Shown: positions 9,000-17,756, numbered from the stretch's first letter. The stretch: 64,000 nucleotides of DNA from Bradyrhizobium sp. KBS0727 (GCF_005937885.2 NZ_CP042176.1:4583501-4647500), one strand, 5' to 3'. Notes: generated from the sequence alone by a model not told the origin. Made by a program: numbers and translations.

Positions 9000-9467
9000 A
9001 TGAGTGAAAACGAAATGAAAGTCACGCCAAACGGAACGAATGTTTTCGGGATGCCGTTGTTGGACTTCTCGAAGCTCGCCTTGCCCGGGGTGGTCGGCGA
9101 GCTCGCCGAGCAGGGCTACGCCCGCGCGCGGGAAGGCTGCGAGAAGATCAAGGCCGGGTCGCAGGAGATGGCGGAAGCGCTGCGCGAGACCTATTCGAGC
9201 AATGCCAGAAGCGCGACCGACTACGGGCTCAAGATGTTCGAAATCTCAAACGCCAATGCCGCATCCGCGCTCGATTTCTGGGTCCACCTTTTCGGCAGCA
9301 AGTCAGCTACCGATGCCCTTGCCTTGTCCGCGGCGCAAGCGCGCAAGGCGTTCGAAACCGCATCCGACCAGAACAAGGAATTGTGGGCGCTTGCCCAGAC
9401 GCTTGCGACGGAAACCGGTGAGCCGATCAGGAAGCACCTTACGAAGGTTCTCCACCAGGCCGGCTAA
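9000..9467 (+). CDS. Phasin family protein
   Basis: 155 residues from ATG 9000 (AAAGG site upstream); a longer frame from 8970 lacks a site. After a polar N-terminus comes MPLLDFSKLALPG, then a long amphipathic helical part (ARAREGCEKIKAGSQEMAEA, NAASALDFWVHLFGSKSATD, ALSAAQARKAFETASDQ). This is the pattern of Phasin_2 proteins, which coat polyhydroxyalkanoate granules and can act as chaperone-like proteins. In Bradyrhizobium they are abundant and often stress-linked. It lies just after groEL, in the segment bracketed by the groEL 3' duplication. Confidence 0.88.
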   Translation: MSENEMKVTPNGTNVFGMPLLDFSKLALPGVVGELAEQGYARAREGCEKIKAGSQEMAEALRETYSSNARSATDYGLKMFEISNANAASALDFWVHLFGSKSATDALALSAAQARKAFETASDQNKELWALAQTLATETGEPIRKHLTKVLHQAG

Positions 9468-9678
9468 AAGCGCGCCCTATTCATGTCCATGACTGGTTTG
9501 AGGAGGGATCCGGCCGGTTGGAACAAGCCCAGGCGAGCATGCAGCCCCCTACCGGCCAATGCTCGATCAAACAAGGTGCGCGATGCCCCCCAAGTGACCG
9601 CACCGACAAGAGGCGCACTCCAACCGGCCGGTGCTTTTCTGGAAGACAATAAATACCAAACGCAAGGGAGGGTGAAAA

Positions 9679-9891
9679 ATGGGTATGGTCATGGTCAAGT
9701 GTCCGCAAACCGGACACGCGATTCCCACCGGCATCAAGACTGATCGCGAGAGCTTTGGGCGCCGCGCGGTGTTTTTCTCGCGCACCCGTTGCCCGATCTG
9801 TCGCACCGATCACGCGTGGTTTGCGCGGGAAGCCTGGGTCGACGAGCCGAGCATCCCGGGGCGGCATCGCAGCGCCGGCTCCCCGGCGTAA
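9679..9891 (+). CDS. Small zinc-ribbon-like protein
   Basis: 70 residues with a strong AGGGAGGG site upstream. Two metal-ligand clusters are visible: Cys8 with His13 (CPQTGH), and Cys38, Cys41 and His45 (CPICRTDH). That is enough for one zinc site. Trp47 and Trp53 follow. I do not recognise a named family. Short proteins of this pattern occur in rhizobial genomes as hypotheticals. It lies between the phasin gene and another small gene in the same direction. A regulatory or nucleic-acid-binding role is possible but not shown. Confidence 0.7.
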   Translation: MGMVMVKCPQTGHAIPTGIKTDRESFGRRAVFFSRTRCPICRTDHAWFAREAWVDEPSIPGRHRSAGSPA

Positions 9892-9932
9892 TCGTCGACA
9901 CGATCAAGCGATAATCGCGATGGAGGGACACC

Positions 9933-10154
9933 ATGGCGCGCCTGCAAATCCCAGATGAAACGTCCACTTGGCTGCTGCAGGCCAAGGACTTTCTGGACCA
10001 AGCACGACGGCTGAAGCCGGGCCCTGGGCGCAACGAGCTGCGCCAGACGGCGAAGGTGCTGCGCGAGCTTGCCAAACACGAGGCGGCATCCGAGTCAGCA
10101 CTCGAACGTGATTGGCGGCAGAGAACCCGGTCGGGCAGAGGGTCCGCTCCTTGA
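9933..10154 (+). CDS. Small hypothetical protein
   Basis: 73 residues with a GGAGGG site seven bases before ATG 9933. The sequence is charged and helical (TWLLQAKDFLDQARRLKPGP, then ELRQTAKVLRELAKHEAASE). It has no membrane segment, signal or metal motif. I do not recognise it. It is 41 nt behind the zinc-ribbon gene and probably co-transcribed with it. It faces the Crp/Fnr gene, which is convergent. Confidence 0.6.
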   Translation: MARLQIPDETSTWLLQAKDFLDQARRLKPGPGRNELRQTAKVLRELAKHEAASESALERDWRQRTRSGRGSAP

Positions 10155-10238
10155 TGGGGCTTTCCTGGAACGCCGCAGCGGCAAGTCGCGGCGTGGAAGC
10201 TTAAGACGTGGAGGTCAAGAGGTCGCGCGGAAACGCGC

Positions 10239-11111
10239 TCACATTGCATCGCCCGGTTCAATTTCTGGGATGCGCCCGTCTTCGCGCAGAACCGCCGCGC
10301 GCGATTGCGCCGAATTCATCGAGAAAATCTCCTCGACTTCGAGACGCATGACGCTGTGGCATTCGCACGCTGCCGCCGCGAGCCGCGCTCGGTCGATCTC
10401 GATCAGGCCTCGTCGATCGGACCTGATCGCTCCGCGCGCGCGCAGATTGCGCATCAGGAGCGTTACCGTCGTGCGGCGCACACCGAGTATTTGCGACAGC
10501 GCCTGCTGGGTGAGCGGGAGCACATCATGGTCGACGCGGTCGCTAAGCTGGAGCAGCCAGCGAGCCATGCGAGCTTCGACCGGGTGCAGCGCATTACAGG
10601 CCGAACCGAGTTGGAACTGTATCAACATCGCCCTGATGTGGGTTTGGACCGCACTCCGGATCGCGGGACTGCGGCTGAAGGCGGCGTGAAATCGCGATGC
10701 AGGAATCCGGGCAGCGGTGCCCGCCGCACGAACGACCGCGGTAATGGCCGAAGGTGACGACCCGAGCACCGAAAGCGTGCCAACTGCCCCCTCACGTCCA
10801 ATTACGGCCGTGGCAACCGTGCGTCCGTCCGCCATGTCGATCATCAGTGAGATGGCGCCGCTGTGAGGGAAGAAGACGTACTCGATATCGTCACCCGCCC
10901 GTGAAAGGACCGCGTCCTGACCGAGCGCGATCACCTCAAGCTCGGGCCCCAGCAGATCGAGGTCCGATGCCGACAATGCTGCAAGAAGGCGATTGCCCGT
11001 TCCGCCGCGAGGTGTCACTGCGGGGAACTCGCGATGACGCGTCCGCAGCGTTCTCCATTTGGAGTGTCGCGGAACAGCCGTATTAACATAAATTTCTTTC
11101 TCTACGCGCAC
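10239..11111 (-). CDS. Crp/Fnr-family transcriptional regulator
   Basis: Up to 290 residues from a GTG at 11111. A second GTG at 11018 (VTPRGGTGNRLL) would give a more usual 259, and no ATG is available. Residues about 40-150 form a cyclic-nucleotide-binding-like beta barrel (NRLLAALSASDLDLLG, EYVFFPHSGAISLM, ATAVIGREGAVG). Residues about 180-250 hold an HTH_Crp domain with recognition helix TQQALSQILGVRRTTVTLLM. No Fnr-type N-terminal cysteine cluster is present, so oxygen sensing by iron-sulfur is unlikely. It should bind DNA as a dimer. Its target may be the phasin and small genes facing it (inference). Confidence 0.88.
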   Translation of the reverse strand: MRVEKEIYVNTAVPRHSKWRTLRTRHREFPAVTPRGGTGNRLLAALSASDLDLLGPELEVIALGQDAVLSRAGDDIEYVFFPHSGAISLMIDMADGRTVATAVIGREGAVGTLSVLGSSPSAITAVVRAAGTAARIPASRFHAAFSRSPAIRSAVQTHIRAMLIQFQLGSACNALHPVEARMARWLLQLSDRVDHDVLPLTQQALSQILGVRRTTVTLLMRNLRARGAIRSDRRGLIEIDRARLAAAACECHSVMRLEVEEIFSMNSAQSRAAVLREDGRIPEIEPGDAM

Positions 11112-11388
11112 TCACACAAATACGCTCTCGCTCTATCAACAAACAACAAACTCCAAACACCCGGCAGCGAGGTAGACTCTCTGCTCGCACTCTCTGCCCG
11201 CAGAGTCGAGAGAAATTAGATGCAAAATGGGCCGCCAGACGCAACCGTAAAATACGCATGGATAACACCGTAAGACTGCGGAAGATGCGGTTCCAATTCC
11301 GGCGCACGGCAAAGCTGCTCTCGATTGACGAGGCTGTTCCGCTCTTAAACTACGGCCGTCGCTTCTCCGCGATGAGCGGCGCTCCCAA

Positions 11389-11730
11389 GACCAGAAGACC
11401 GGCGTCGAGATCGTGCGCAAGGCGCTGTCCGCGCCGGCCCGCCAGATCGCGATCAACGCGGGCGAAGACGGTTCCGTCATCGTCGGCAAGATCCTCGAGA
11501 AGGAGCAGTATAACTACGGCTTCGACTCGCAGACCGGCGAATACGGCAACCTGGTCTCCAAGGGCATCATCGACCCGACCAAGGTGGTTCGCGCGGCGAT
11601 CCAGAACGCGGCCTCCGTCGCGGCTCTCTTGATCACCACCGAAGCCATGATCGCCGAACTGCCCAAGAAGGGCGGCGCAGGCGCAGGCGACATGCCCCCC
11701 GGCGGCGGCATGGGCGGCATGGACTTCTAA
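11389..11730 (+). pseudogene. Duplicated groEL 3' fragment
   Basis: This copies groEL codons 435-547 (8265-8606), still in frame to a TAA stop, and continues through the groEL terminator to 11797. About seven changes are visible over 409 bp, including A/G at 11458, TAT for TAC, Asp for Gly in the tail, and TAA for TGA. The join is abrupt at 11389, and the sequence before it (11112-11388) is unrelated to groEL. There is no ribosome site or ATG, and the equatorial N-terminal half is missing, so it cannot make a chaperonin. It is a recent duplication or the scar of an integration. Confidence 0.93.
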
Positions 11731-11767
11731 GTCCAGCCACTCAGGCAACAGCCCAAGAAGTGCAAAA

Positions 11768-11792
11768 CCCCGGCAGCGATGCCGGGGTTTTT
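11768..11792 (+). terminator. Duplicated rho-independent terminator
   Basis: The stem CCCCGGCA / TGCCGGGG with a GCGA loop is followed by TTTTTGTTT. It is the copy of the groESL terminator, with one extra G:C pair. Confidence 0.9.
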
Positions 11793-11963
11793 GTTTGATA
11801 AATTCTCCACCCCTCGTCATTCAGGGTGTGCGAAGCGCGAGCTAGTCGCGCGGCATCTCCGATCCCTGCAGTATCGCAGCCACCAGCTGCAATATCCCTG
11901 CACTTGCGCAGGAGCCTCCCGCGCTATACCGGCCTGAAGAAATTCAGACCCGGAGATCCGCGA

Positions 11964-12560
11964 ATGGCCGCCCCCAAAACCCTGCTCGAGCTTTCCGGCG
12001 CCGACCTCAGGCCGCCGCGCCTGCGCGACGCCGCGCTGGTCATGATCGACCTGCAGAACGAATATCTGGCGGGGCCGATCGCCCTGCCCGATGCGCAGAG
12101 CGCAATCGCCAGCGCCGCGCAACTGTTGGCGCGGGCGCGCGAGGCCGGCGCGCGGATCTTTCATATCGCCCACAAGGGACGTCCCGGCGGGCTGTTCGAT
12201 CGCACGACCGAGCGCGGCGCGATCGTGTCCGCGCTGGCGCCGCTGCCGGACGAGCCGGTCATCGAGAAGTGCTTGCCCAACGCGTTCGCCGGCACCGATC
12301 TGCAGGCGCAGCTCGCCGCCAGCGGTCACAAGGACATCGTGCTTGCCGGGCTGATGACGCATATGTGCGTCAGCTCCACCGCCCGCGCCGGGCTCGATCT
12401 CGGCTTCCGGATCACGGTCGATGCCGATAGCTGCGCCACGCGCGACCTCCCGGACGGACGCGGCGGGACGATCGCGGCCGCCACCATCCACGACATCGCG
12501 CTCGCCGAACTGTCCGACCGGTTCGCGATCATCGCCCGCGGCGGCAACGCGCTGGCCTGA
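11964..12560 (+). CDS. Isochorismatase-like cysteine hydrolase
   Basis: 198 residues from ATG 11964; the frame is open further upstream but without a start site. It is an alpha/beta isochorismatase fold with the catalytic triad in place: Asp29 (ALVMIDLQNEY), Lys102 (VIEKCLPNAF) and Cys135 (LMTHMCVSSTAR). Members hydrolyse isochorismate, nicotinamide or N-carbamoyl compounds. The fine specificity cannot be read here. A GST gene follows after 25 nt in the same direction. It is a cytosolic enzyme of normal family length. Confidence 0.88.
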   Translation: MAAPKTLLELSGADLRPPRLRDAALVMIDLQNEYLAGPIALPDAQSAIASAAQLLARAREAGARIFHIAHKGRPGGLFDRTTERGAIVSALAPLPDEPVIEKCLPNAFAGTDLQAQLAASGHKDIVLAGLMTHMCVSSTARAGLDLGFRITVDADSCATRDLPDGRGGTIAAATIHDIALAELSDRFAIIARGGNALA

Positions 12561-12585
12561 CCGCGCCAACCAGGGGAGCCTCACC

Positions 12586-13215
12586 ATGCTGCAGCTTTAC
12601 TTCTGGCCGATGGCTTGCTCGCTCGCCGCCCGCATCGCGTTGCTGGAAGCCGGCGTCGACGCGCGCTATCGCGTCGCCCATCTCTGGAACAAGAAGGTGC
12701 TGGACGACGACAGCGATTTCCGCGACGTCTCGCCGAAGGGCGCCGTGCCGGTGCTGGTCCTCGAAAACGGCGACCGGCTGACCGAGAACGCCGCGGTGCT
12801 GCAATACATCGCCGACCTCAGGCCCGAACTCGGACTGGCGCCGCCGCCGGGCGATCCCGATCGCTATCGGCTGCAGGAGTGGCTGAGTTTCGTCGGCACC
12901 GAAATCCACAAGGGCTTTCTGTTTCCGATGTACTGGTACAAGGACGACGCCGCAAAGGCCTTCCCGCGCGGACGGATCGGACAGAACGCGGCTGTGATCG
13001 CCGCGCATCTGGCCGACCGCGAATATCTCGTCGGCGACCGTTTTACGGTCGCGGACGCCTATCTCGGCTGGTCGCTGCTGCTGTTCGGGCACTGTGGCGT
13101 CGAGCTGGCGCAGTGGCCGTCGTTATCGGCCTATCTCGCGCGGATCCAGGCACGCCCCCATGTCAAGGCGGCGATCGGCATCGAGATGGAATTGCGCAAG
13201 ACGGTGAAGATGTAG
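12586..13215 (+). CDS. Glutathione S-transferase family protein
   Basis: 209 residues from ATG 12586 with a GGGGAG site; the longer frame from 12421 overlaps the previous gene. The N-terminal thioredoxin-like domain begins LQLYFWPMACSLAARIALLE, where the Cys-Ser pair lies at the usual activating position. It includes the glutathione-contact segment GDRLTENAAVLQYIAD. The helical C-terminal domain ends LAQWPSLSAYLARIQARP. It conjugates or transfers glutathione on unknown electrophiles in the cytosol. It is probably co-transcribed with the isochorismatase-like gene, suggesting a small catabolic or detoxifying pair. Confidence 0.88.
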   Translation: MLQLYFWPMACSLAARIALLEAGVDARYRVAHLWNKKVLDDDSDFRDVSPKGAVPVLVLENGDRLTENAAVLQYIADLRPELGLAPPPGDPDRYRLQEWLSFVGTEIHKGFLFPMYWYKDDAAKAFPRGRIGQNAAVIAAHLADREYLVGDRFTVADAYLGWSLLLFGHCGVELAQWPSLSAYLARIQARPHVKAAIGIEMELRKTVKM

Positions 13216-13243
13216 GCGACGGCGCGCGGGCTATTCGGCCCGC

Positions 13244-14434
13244 TCACTCCACCTTCGCCAGCACCGCGAGGCGCTTGATGCCCTGCTCGCGATAGGCGCG
13301 CAGGAAGGCATAGTAATCCTTGAACGACACGCAGCCGTTGGAATCGCCGTTCGGACCGAGCATGTAGGTGTGCGCCAGCAATCCGGAGCGGCCAAAGATC
13401 TTGTCTTCGCCGCCGATCGGATTGAGCCGCAGTGCCGGCACGCCGTGGAACAGCGCCTCGCGCGGCGTCAGCTCGTAGATGTGCGGCGGCGTCACGCCCT
13501 GCATCCGGACGTGCGAATAGCGCACATCGTCGAGCTTGGAGCCGAGGCCGGAATGCGCTTCCAGTTTGGTACCGTCGGGCAGATAGACCATGCGCGCCGA
13601 GATGTCATAGACCGCCGTCTGCTTGTCGTAGGGCGGCGATCCGCCGAGCATCGGGTTTTGCGCCCTGGTATCCGGCAGGCTGCCGGTGACACTGGCGTCG
13701 GCGGACGCATAAGACAGCAGCGACCCGCGCGAAGCTTGCTTGCCCCAAAGCTTTTCGACGATGGTCGGCTTGTCGTTGGAAGCAATCGACATCACCGCGG
13801 CCTTGGCGCGTTGCGCCATGTCACGCACCGTCGCTCCCGGCGTTTTGGCGGCGGGCTTGGCCTCGGCCTGCTTCGGCGCCGGCGCTGGAACGTTCAGTGC
13901 GACTTGGGCCGGCGGCGTTGCGGCTTCCTTCGACTTCGGCGCTTCCGCGAGTTTGGGCGTTTCGATTTTCTTCGGCGCCTCGGCGAGCTTCGGCGCATCG
14001 ACGGGCTTTGCTATCTGATCGGCGCTCGGCGGCGATATCTCGGCGAGTCTGGTTGCTTCAACCGGCTGCGGGTCGACGCCCTGCGGGGCAGACGCTGCAA
14101 ACCTTTCGTTAAACATAATCTGAGGTGACAGCGTTTCGGCGCGCGAACTTTGCGCCGCCGGATCGGACAATGCGGCCATCGCGCTGTTGGCGGCAGGCAC
14201 CGCGGGCCGCGCAGCAGCGGCGACCGATCGCTTGACCACATGCGCATCAACCACCGCCGTGTTCATCGACGGGTAGATGCCGGCGCTCAATACGTTGCTG
14301 TAGACGGTCCACGCACAGCCCAGCACGAGGCCTGCAACCGCAACGCTGCCGAGGAAATGCTGGGGAATGATCTTGCGGGAGGATTTCCTGCGGCTGGAAG
14401 CCGCACGGCCATACGCACCGGTACTCATACTCAT
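13244..14434 (-). CDS. DUF2778 (Tlde1-like L,D-transpeptidase fold) membrane-anchored protein
   Basis: 396 residues. A basic cytosolic N-terminus is followed by one membrane segment (GSVAVAGLVLGCAWTVYSNVL, residues about 29-49). A long Ala/Pro/Lys-rich periplasmic linker with PKLAEAPK repeats covers residues 75-205. The C-terminal domain (about 270-396) carries FGRSGLLAHTYMLGPNGDSN and the GCVSF motif, with His and Cys placed as in L,D-transpeptidase-like enzymes. DUF2778 includes Tlde1, a type VI effector acting on peptidoglycan peptides. Here the protein is membrane-tethered and no T6SS gene is near, so a housekeeping cell-wall role is more likely (inference). Confidence 0.8.
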   Translation of the reverse strand: MSMSTGAYGRAASSRRKSSRKIIPQHFLGSVAVAGLVLGCAWTVYSNVLSAGIYPSMNTAVVDAHVVKRSVAAAARPAVPAANSAMAALSDPAAQSSRAETLSPQIMFNERFAASAPQGVDPQPVEATRLAEISPPSADQIAKPVDAPKLAEAPKKIETPKLAEAPKSKEAATPPAQVALNVPAPAPKQAEAKPAAKTPGATVRDMAQRAKAAVMSIASNDKPTIVEKLWGKQASRGSLLSYASADASVTGSLPDTRAQNPMLGGSPPYDKQTAVYDISARMVYLPDGTKLEAHSGLGSKLDDVRYSHVRMQGVTPPHIYELTPREALFHGVPALRLNPIGGEDKIFGRSGLLAHTYMLGPNGDSNGCVSFKDYYAFLRAYREQGIKRLAVLAKVE

Positions 14435-14711
14435 TTACACGCCGCCCACAACAATTCCACCAAGTCCTCTTTGATGTTGCGCCCGGAACTTCCCGGGCCG
14501 CATTTCGCAGAGGTGCGGAGCGTCATTAAGGCGAGTTTTAGTTAAATGCGGATTAAACCCGGGCGGTTCCGTGGCATGCCCAACCGCATGGAACTGTTGC
14601 GGAAATTACCTCCGTAGAGATGCGGGCAAATCACGATCTGGCCACATTCGACAACCGGTCGCAGGATACCGGAAATGTCGTGTGGTTTAGTCGCGTCGCA
14701 CAAGCCCGCGG
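14435..14711. other. Intergenic stretch without visible gene
   Basis: 277 bases between the start of the DUF2778 gene and the stop of the GT39 gene. It presumably contains the DUF2778 promoter. I see no palindrome or RNA gene. Confidence 0.6.
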
Positions 14712-16205
14712 CTATTTCAGCTCCGGTGGCGGCGAGCGGTCGAACACCTCGCCTGTCGGCCGCTCCATTACATCGAGCGCATAGGTCTCGATCAATAGCG
14801 GGCCGCGTTTGCGCTTGATGTCCGCGACCTTATCGACGCGGGCGAACGCTTCCTTCAAGGAAGGCTGATCGACATCGCGCACATAGAGCAGTTTGCCGGC
14901 GAGCTGCGCCGCCGAAGGCTCGGGCATGTTGACCCAGCGGATGCGCTGGCTCTGCTGGGCAACGCAGGTGCCCTTCGGCAGATAGAAAGCGAGCCAGCCG
15001 GTGGTGCCGTAATCCGGCGCCAGCACGCAGGCGGCGCCGACGCGCGCCCGCACCGCCTCGATCTCGCTGGCGGTTTCGCGCCAGCCGACGCCGACGCTGC
15101 GTACCGTGGCATCGCGGCGATAACCCGACAGCAAGCCGGTATTGGCCTGCACGATCAGCAGCGCGAACACCACGGCGCCCCCTGGCGCCGCCCAGTGTCG
15201 GCAGAAGTCGACCACGCGCTGTTCGCGCGGCGCCCACTCGACAAGGTGCGCTGCGACCGCAGCCGCGATCGCAAAAGCCGGATAGACCGGCGCGAACCAG
15301 TTCGCCTCGACGCGGGCGTGCAGCGAATGCCAGACGAAATAGGCGACGATGGTCCAGAACATGGTGTTGACCAGCACACGCGCCGCCAGCGCGCCGGCCT
15401 GGCGTTGATACAACGCGTACAGCCCCATCGCGCCGAGGATCCACACCGCCGGCGTCGCGAACACGAACTGCGTCGGGATCAGTTCGGCGATGAAGACGGG
15501 GCGGAAATCCTCGATCCTGGCGCGGCCCATCTGCTTGATGAAGGAAACCCAGTGGTGATCGGCATTCCACCAAATGACCGGCGCAAACATCAGCACCGCC
15601 ACGAGGCCGCCGAGATAGAGCCACGGCGAGATCAGCCAGTGCCGCAGTTTCGGAACGACGACGAGCCAAATCAGGATCGCCGGCCCGAAGAACAGCGCGG
15701 TGTATTTCGACAGCAGCGCGCAGCCGGCGGCAGCGCCAACCGCCAGCCACCATGCGCCGCGCCCGGTCTGCAGCACCTTGGCGAGCGCCAGCAGCACGAA
15801 GCTCGAAGCGACCAATAGCGGCGCGTCCGGCGTGACGATCATGGTGCCGACCGCCGCCATCAGCGTGACGTTGAGCAGGATCGCGGCCGTCGCCGCCACG
15901 CGCCGGCCGCCGAACAGGACCGACGTCGCCTCGTAGACCGCCCAGCTCATCGGCAGTGCCAGCAGGATCGAGACCAGCCGTACGCCGAGTTCGGTATCGC
16001 CCGCGATCAGCGTGCCGAGCCGGATCACCAGGGCAACCATCGGCGGATGATCGTAGTAGCCGCCGGCGAGATGCTTCGACCACATCCAGTAATAGGCTTC
16101 GTCGAAGGTGATCGGTGTGAAGGCGGCGGCCACCAGGCGCAGCGCCACCAGCGCCAGGATAATCAGAACCGTGTTGAGGACAGACCGCGCCTCGTTCGGG
16201 TTCAT
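14712..16205 (-). CDS. Glycosyltransferase family 39 (ArnT/PMT-like) membrane protein
   Basis: 497 residues with at least ten membrane segments. The first periplasmic loop has the family catalytic acidic pair in TPITFDEAYYWMWSKHLAGG, followed by YYDHPPMVA. The C-terminal periplasmic part contains APDYGTTGWLAFYLPKG. GT39 enzymes move a sugar from a polyprenyl-phosphate donor to lipid A, protein or another acceptor on the periplasmic face. The GT2-GtrA gene lies directly upstream in the same direction and would make and flip the donor. A perfect hairpin (16220-16240) stands just before its GATGAGG ribosome site. Confidence 0.88.
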   Translation of the reverse strand: MNPNEARSVLNTVLIILALVALRLVAAAFTPITFDEAYYWMWSKHLAGGYYDHPPMVALVIRLGTLIAGDTELGVRLVSILLALPMSWAVYEATSVLFGGRRVAATAAILLNVTLMAAVGTMIVTPDAPLLVASSFVLLALAKVLQTGRGAWWLAVGAAAGCALLSKYTALFFGPAILIWLVVVPKLRHWLISPWLYLGGLVAVLMFAPVIWWNADHHWVSFIKQMGRARIEDFRPVFIAELIPTQFVFATPAVWILGAMGLYALYQRQAGALAARVLVNTMFWTIVAYFVWHSLHARVEANWFAPVYPAFAIAAAVAAHLVEWAPREQRVVDFCRHWAAPGGAVVFALLIVQANTGLLSGYRRDATVRSVGVGWRETASEIEAVRARVGAACVLAPDYGTTGWLAFYLPKGTCVAQQSQRIRWVNMPEPSAAQLAGKLLYVRDVDQPSLKEAFARVDKVADIKRKRGPLLIETYALDVMERPTGEVFDRSPPPELK

Positions 16206-16219
16206 TTTGGCGCCTCATC

Positions 16220-16240
16220 GGCGCTGATTGAATCAGCGCC
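16220..16240. promoter_or_regulatory. Perfect 10-bp-arm palindrome before the GT39 start
   Basis: GGCGCTGATT, one base, AATCAGCGCC. It sits 14 nt upstream of the GT39 ATG on the minus strand, next to the ribosome site, and is followed by a family C repeat. It may be an operator or an mRNA hairpin affecting translation (inference). Confidence 0.5.
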
Positions 16241-16250
16241 GGGCGCCAGC

Positions 16251-16313
16251 TTTTTGTTTTGACGCGTTTTCTTCACGCGAACCGGAAGGCCACTTCGCTC
16301 GAAAACGCTATGC
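16251..16313. repeat. Intergenic repeat, family C (copy 1)
   Basis: The sequence contains GTTTTGACGCGTTTTC, ACGCGAACCGG and CACTTCGCTCGAAAACGC, ending TATGC. GCGTTTTC and GAAAACGC form an inverted pair. Copies lie at 17541 and 62428. It fills the gap between the two glycosyltransferase genes. Confidence 0.85.
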
Positions 16314-16314
16314 A

Positions 16315-17448
16315 TTATCTCTTCCGCCAGACGAACAGTCCGGACATGGCGTAGTTCCAGACCACGCCCATCAGCGCGCCGGCGGCGCCCGCGAGCCACC
16401 AGATCGGCTCCTGGTCGTAGACCGAGAAGGCGACGCCGACATTGGCGAACAGCCCGACGCTGCAGACCAGGTAGAACAGCAGCAGGCCGCGCAGGATGGC
16501 AAAGCCCTTCAGCCGCTGGTCGCGATAGGTCAGGAAATTGTTGAGGACGAAATTGCTGGTCATCGCGACCAGCGCGCCGGCGGCCTGCGCCTCTGGAAAC
16601 GGCACGTTGAAGATTTCGAGCGCGATGAACAGCGTGGTCAGATGCACGATGAGGCCGATGGAGCCGACCATCGCAAACAGCAGGAAGCGCAGCGACACCA
16701 CGTCGTGGGTCAGCTTCGCCAGCACCAAGCCGAGGAAGTCCAGCGCCACCATGGAATCGAGCTTGCTCTCGCCGTGCTGGCGCGAGCCGAACGTGAACGG
16801 CACCTCGATCGTGCGCAGCTTGCCTTGCGCGGTCGCGACGATGTCGAGCAGGATCTTGAAGCCTTGCGTCGAGAGCTGCGGCGCCAGTTGCTCGAACTTG
16901 TCGCGGCGGATCATGAAGAAACCGCTCATGGGGTCGGCGATCTCGACCTTCAGCACGCGCTTGGCGACTTCGGTTGCCAACTGGCTGGCGCCGGCACGGC
17001 TCTTGTTGAAACTGTCGGCGCTGCCGCCCTCGATATAGCGGCTGCCGACCACGAGTTCGGCCTCGCCGCGCTGCAGCAGCCCCACCATCTTCGGCAGTTG
17101 GGTTTCGTCGTGCTGCAAATCGGCGTCGATGACCGCCGCATAGGGCGCGCTCGATGCCAGAATGCCTTCGATGCAGGCGCCGGACAGGCCGCGCCGCCCG
17201 ATCCGGCGGATGCAGCGGACGCGGGGATCCTGCCGCGCCAGCCCGCGCACCACTTCCCAGGTGCCGTCGGGCGAATTGTCGTCGACGAACACGACTTCCC
17301 AGGGGATGCCGGCCAGCGTGGCTTCCAGCCTCCGGTACAGCACCGTGACGTTGTCGCGCTCGTTGAAGGTGGGGACGACGACCGAAAGCTGCGGCAAACC
17401 GGCGGCCTGCGACAGCGATTCGGGGTCCGGTCTGATGGCATCATTCAT
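16315..17448 (-). CDS. Polyprenyl-phosphate glycosyltransferase (GT2) fused to GtrA domain
   Basis: 377 residues. Residues about 20-250 are a dolichyl-phosphate-mannose-synthase-like GT2 domain. It has SVVVPTFNERDNV, the nucleotide-sugar site VFVDDNSPDGTWE, and VIDADLQHDE, followed by the PMSGFFMIRRDKF segment. Residues about 255-375 hold four membrane segments of a GtrA domain ending VVWNYAMSGLFVWRKR. Such enzymes load a sugar onto undecaprenyl phosphate, and GtrA is thought to help flip it. Paired with the GT39 gene downstream, it probably supplies the sugar for a cell-surface glycan, for example lipid A (inference). Confidence 0.92.
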   Translation of the reverse strand: MNDAIRPDPESLSQAAGLPQLSVVVPTFNERDNVTVLYRRLEATLAGIPWEVVFVDDNSPDGTWEVVRGLARQDPRVRCIRRIGRRGLSGACIEGILASSAPYAAVIDADLQHDETQLPKMVGLLQRGEAELVVGSRYIEGGSADSFNKSRAGASQLATEVAKRVLKVEIADPMSGFFMIRRDKFEQLAPQLSTQGFKILLDIVATAQGKLRTIEVPFTFGSRQHGESKLDSMVALDFLGLVLAKLTHDVVSLRFLLFAMVGSIGLIVHLTTLFIALEIFNVPFPEAQAAGALVAMTSNFVLNNFLTYRDQRLKGFAILRGLLLFYLVCSVGLFANVGVAFSVYDQEPIWWLAGAAGALMGVVWNYAMSGLFVWRKR

Positions 17449-17540
17449 GGGGCCAGCGTATATCCGCAGCCGCCAATGATGCCAAGGCGTGGGCTACGGG
17501 CTGGCTATTGATCGGGGGAAAACGGCCAAAATAGCCCGGC

Positions 17541-17600
17541 TTTTTGGTTTGACGCGTTTTCCTGACGCGAACCGGCGGCCACTTCGCCTGAAAATGCTCC
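17541..17600. repeat. Intergenic repeat, family C (copy 2), inside an otherwise empty 308-bp gap
   Basis: TTTTTGGTTTGACGCGTTTT, then GACGCGAACCGG, CACTTCGCC and GAAAATGCTCC. It is slightly diverged from copies 1 and 3. The gap 17449-17756 contains nothing else I can support. Confidence 0.8.
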
Positions 17601-17756
17601 AGAAATGCCAACGACCACGAACAGAGGGCGCGCGTACATCCGGCGCTGCCAGCCTATTCATGGTCGTCCCAGCGCCGGAGCTATGAAGCGTCGACGTCGC
17701 CGTTAAGTATTAACTGGAGATGCCCGGGGCGTTCCGCAAGGGGAACGGCCGGTATC

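Noticed and set aside
9483..9743. 86-codon plus frame between the phasin and zinc-ribbon genes
   Set aside because: It overlaps the zinc-ribbon gene, which has a strong ribosome site, and it resembles no protein family.
11258..11632. Plus frame running into the groEL fragment
   Set aside because: It reads the groEL copy in the wrong frame, giving an Arg/Ser/Pro-rich product.
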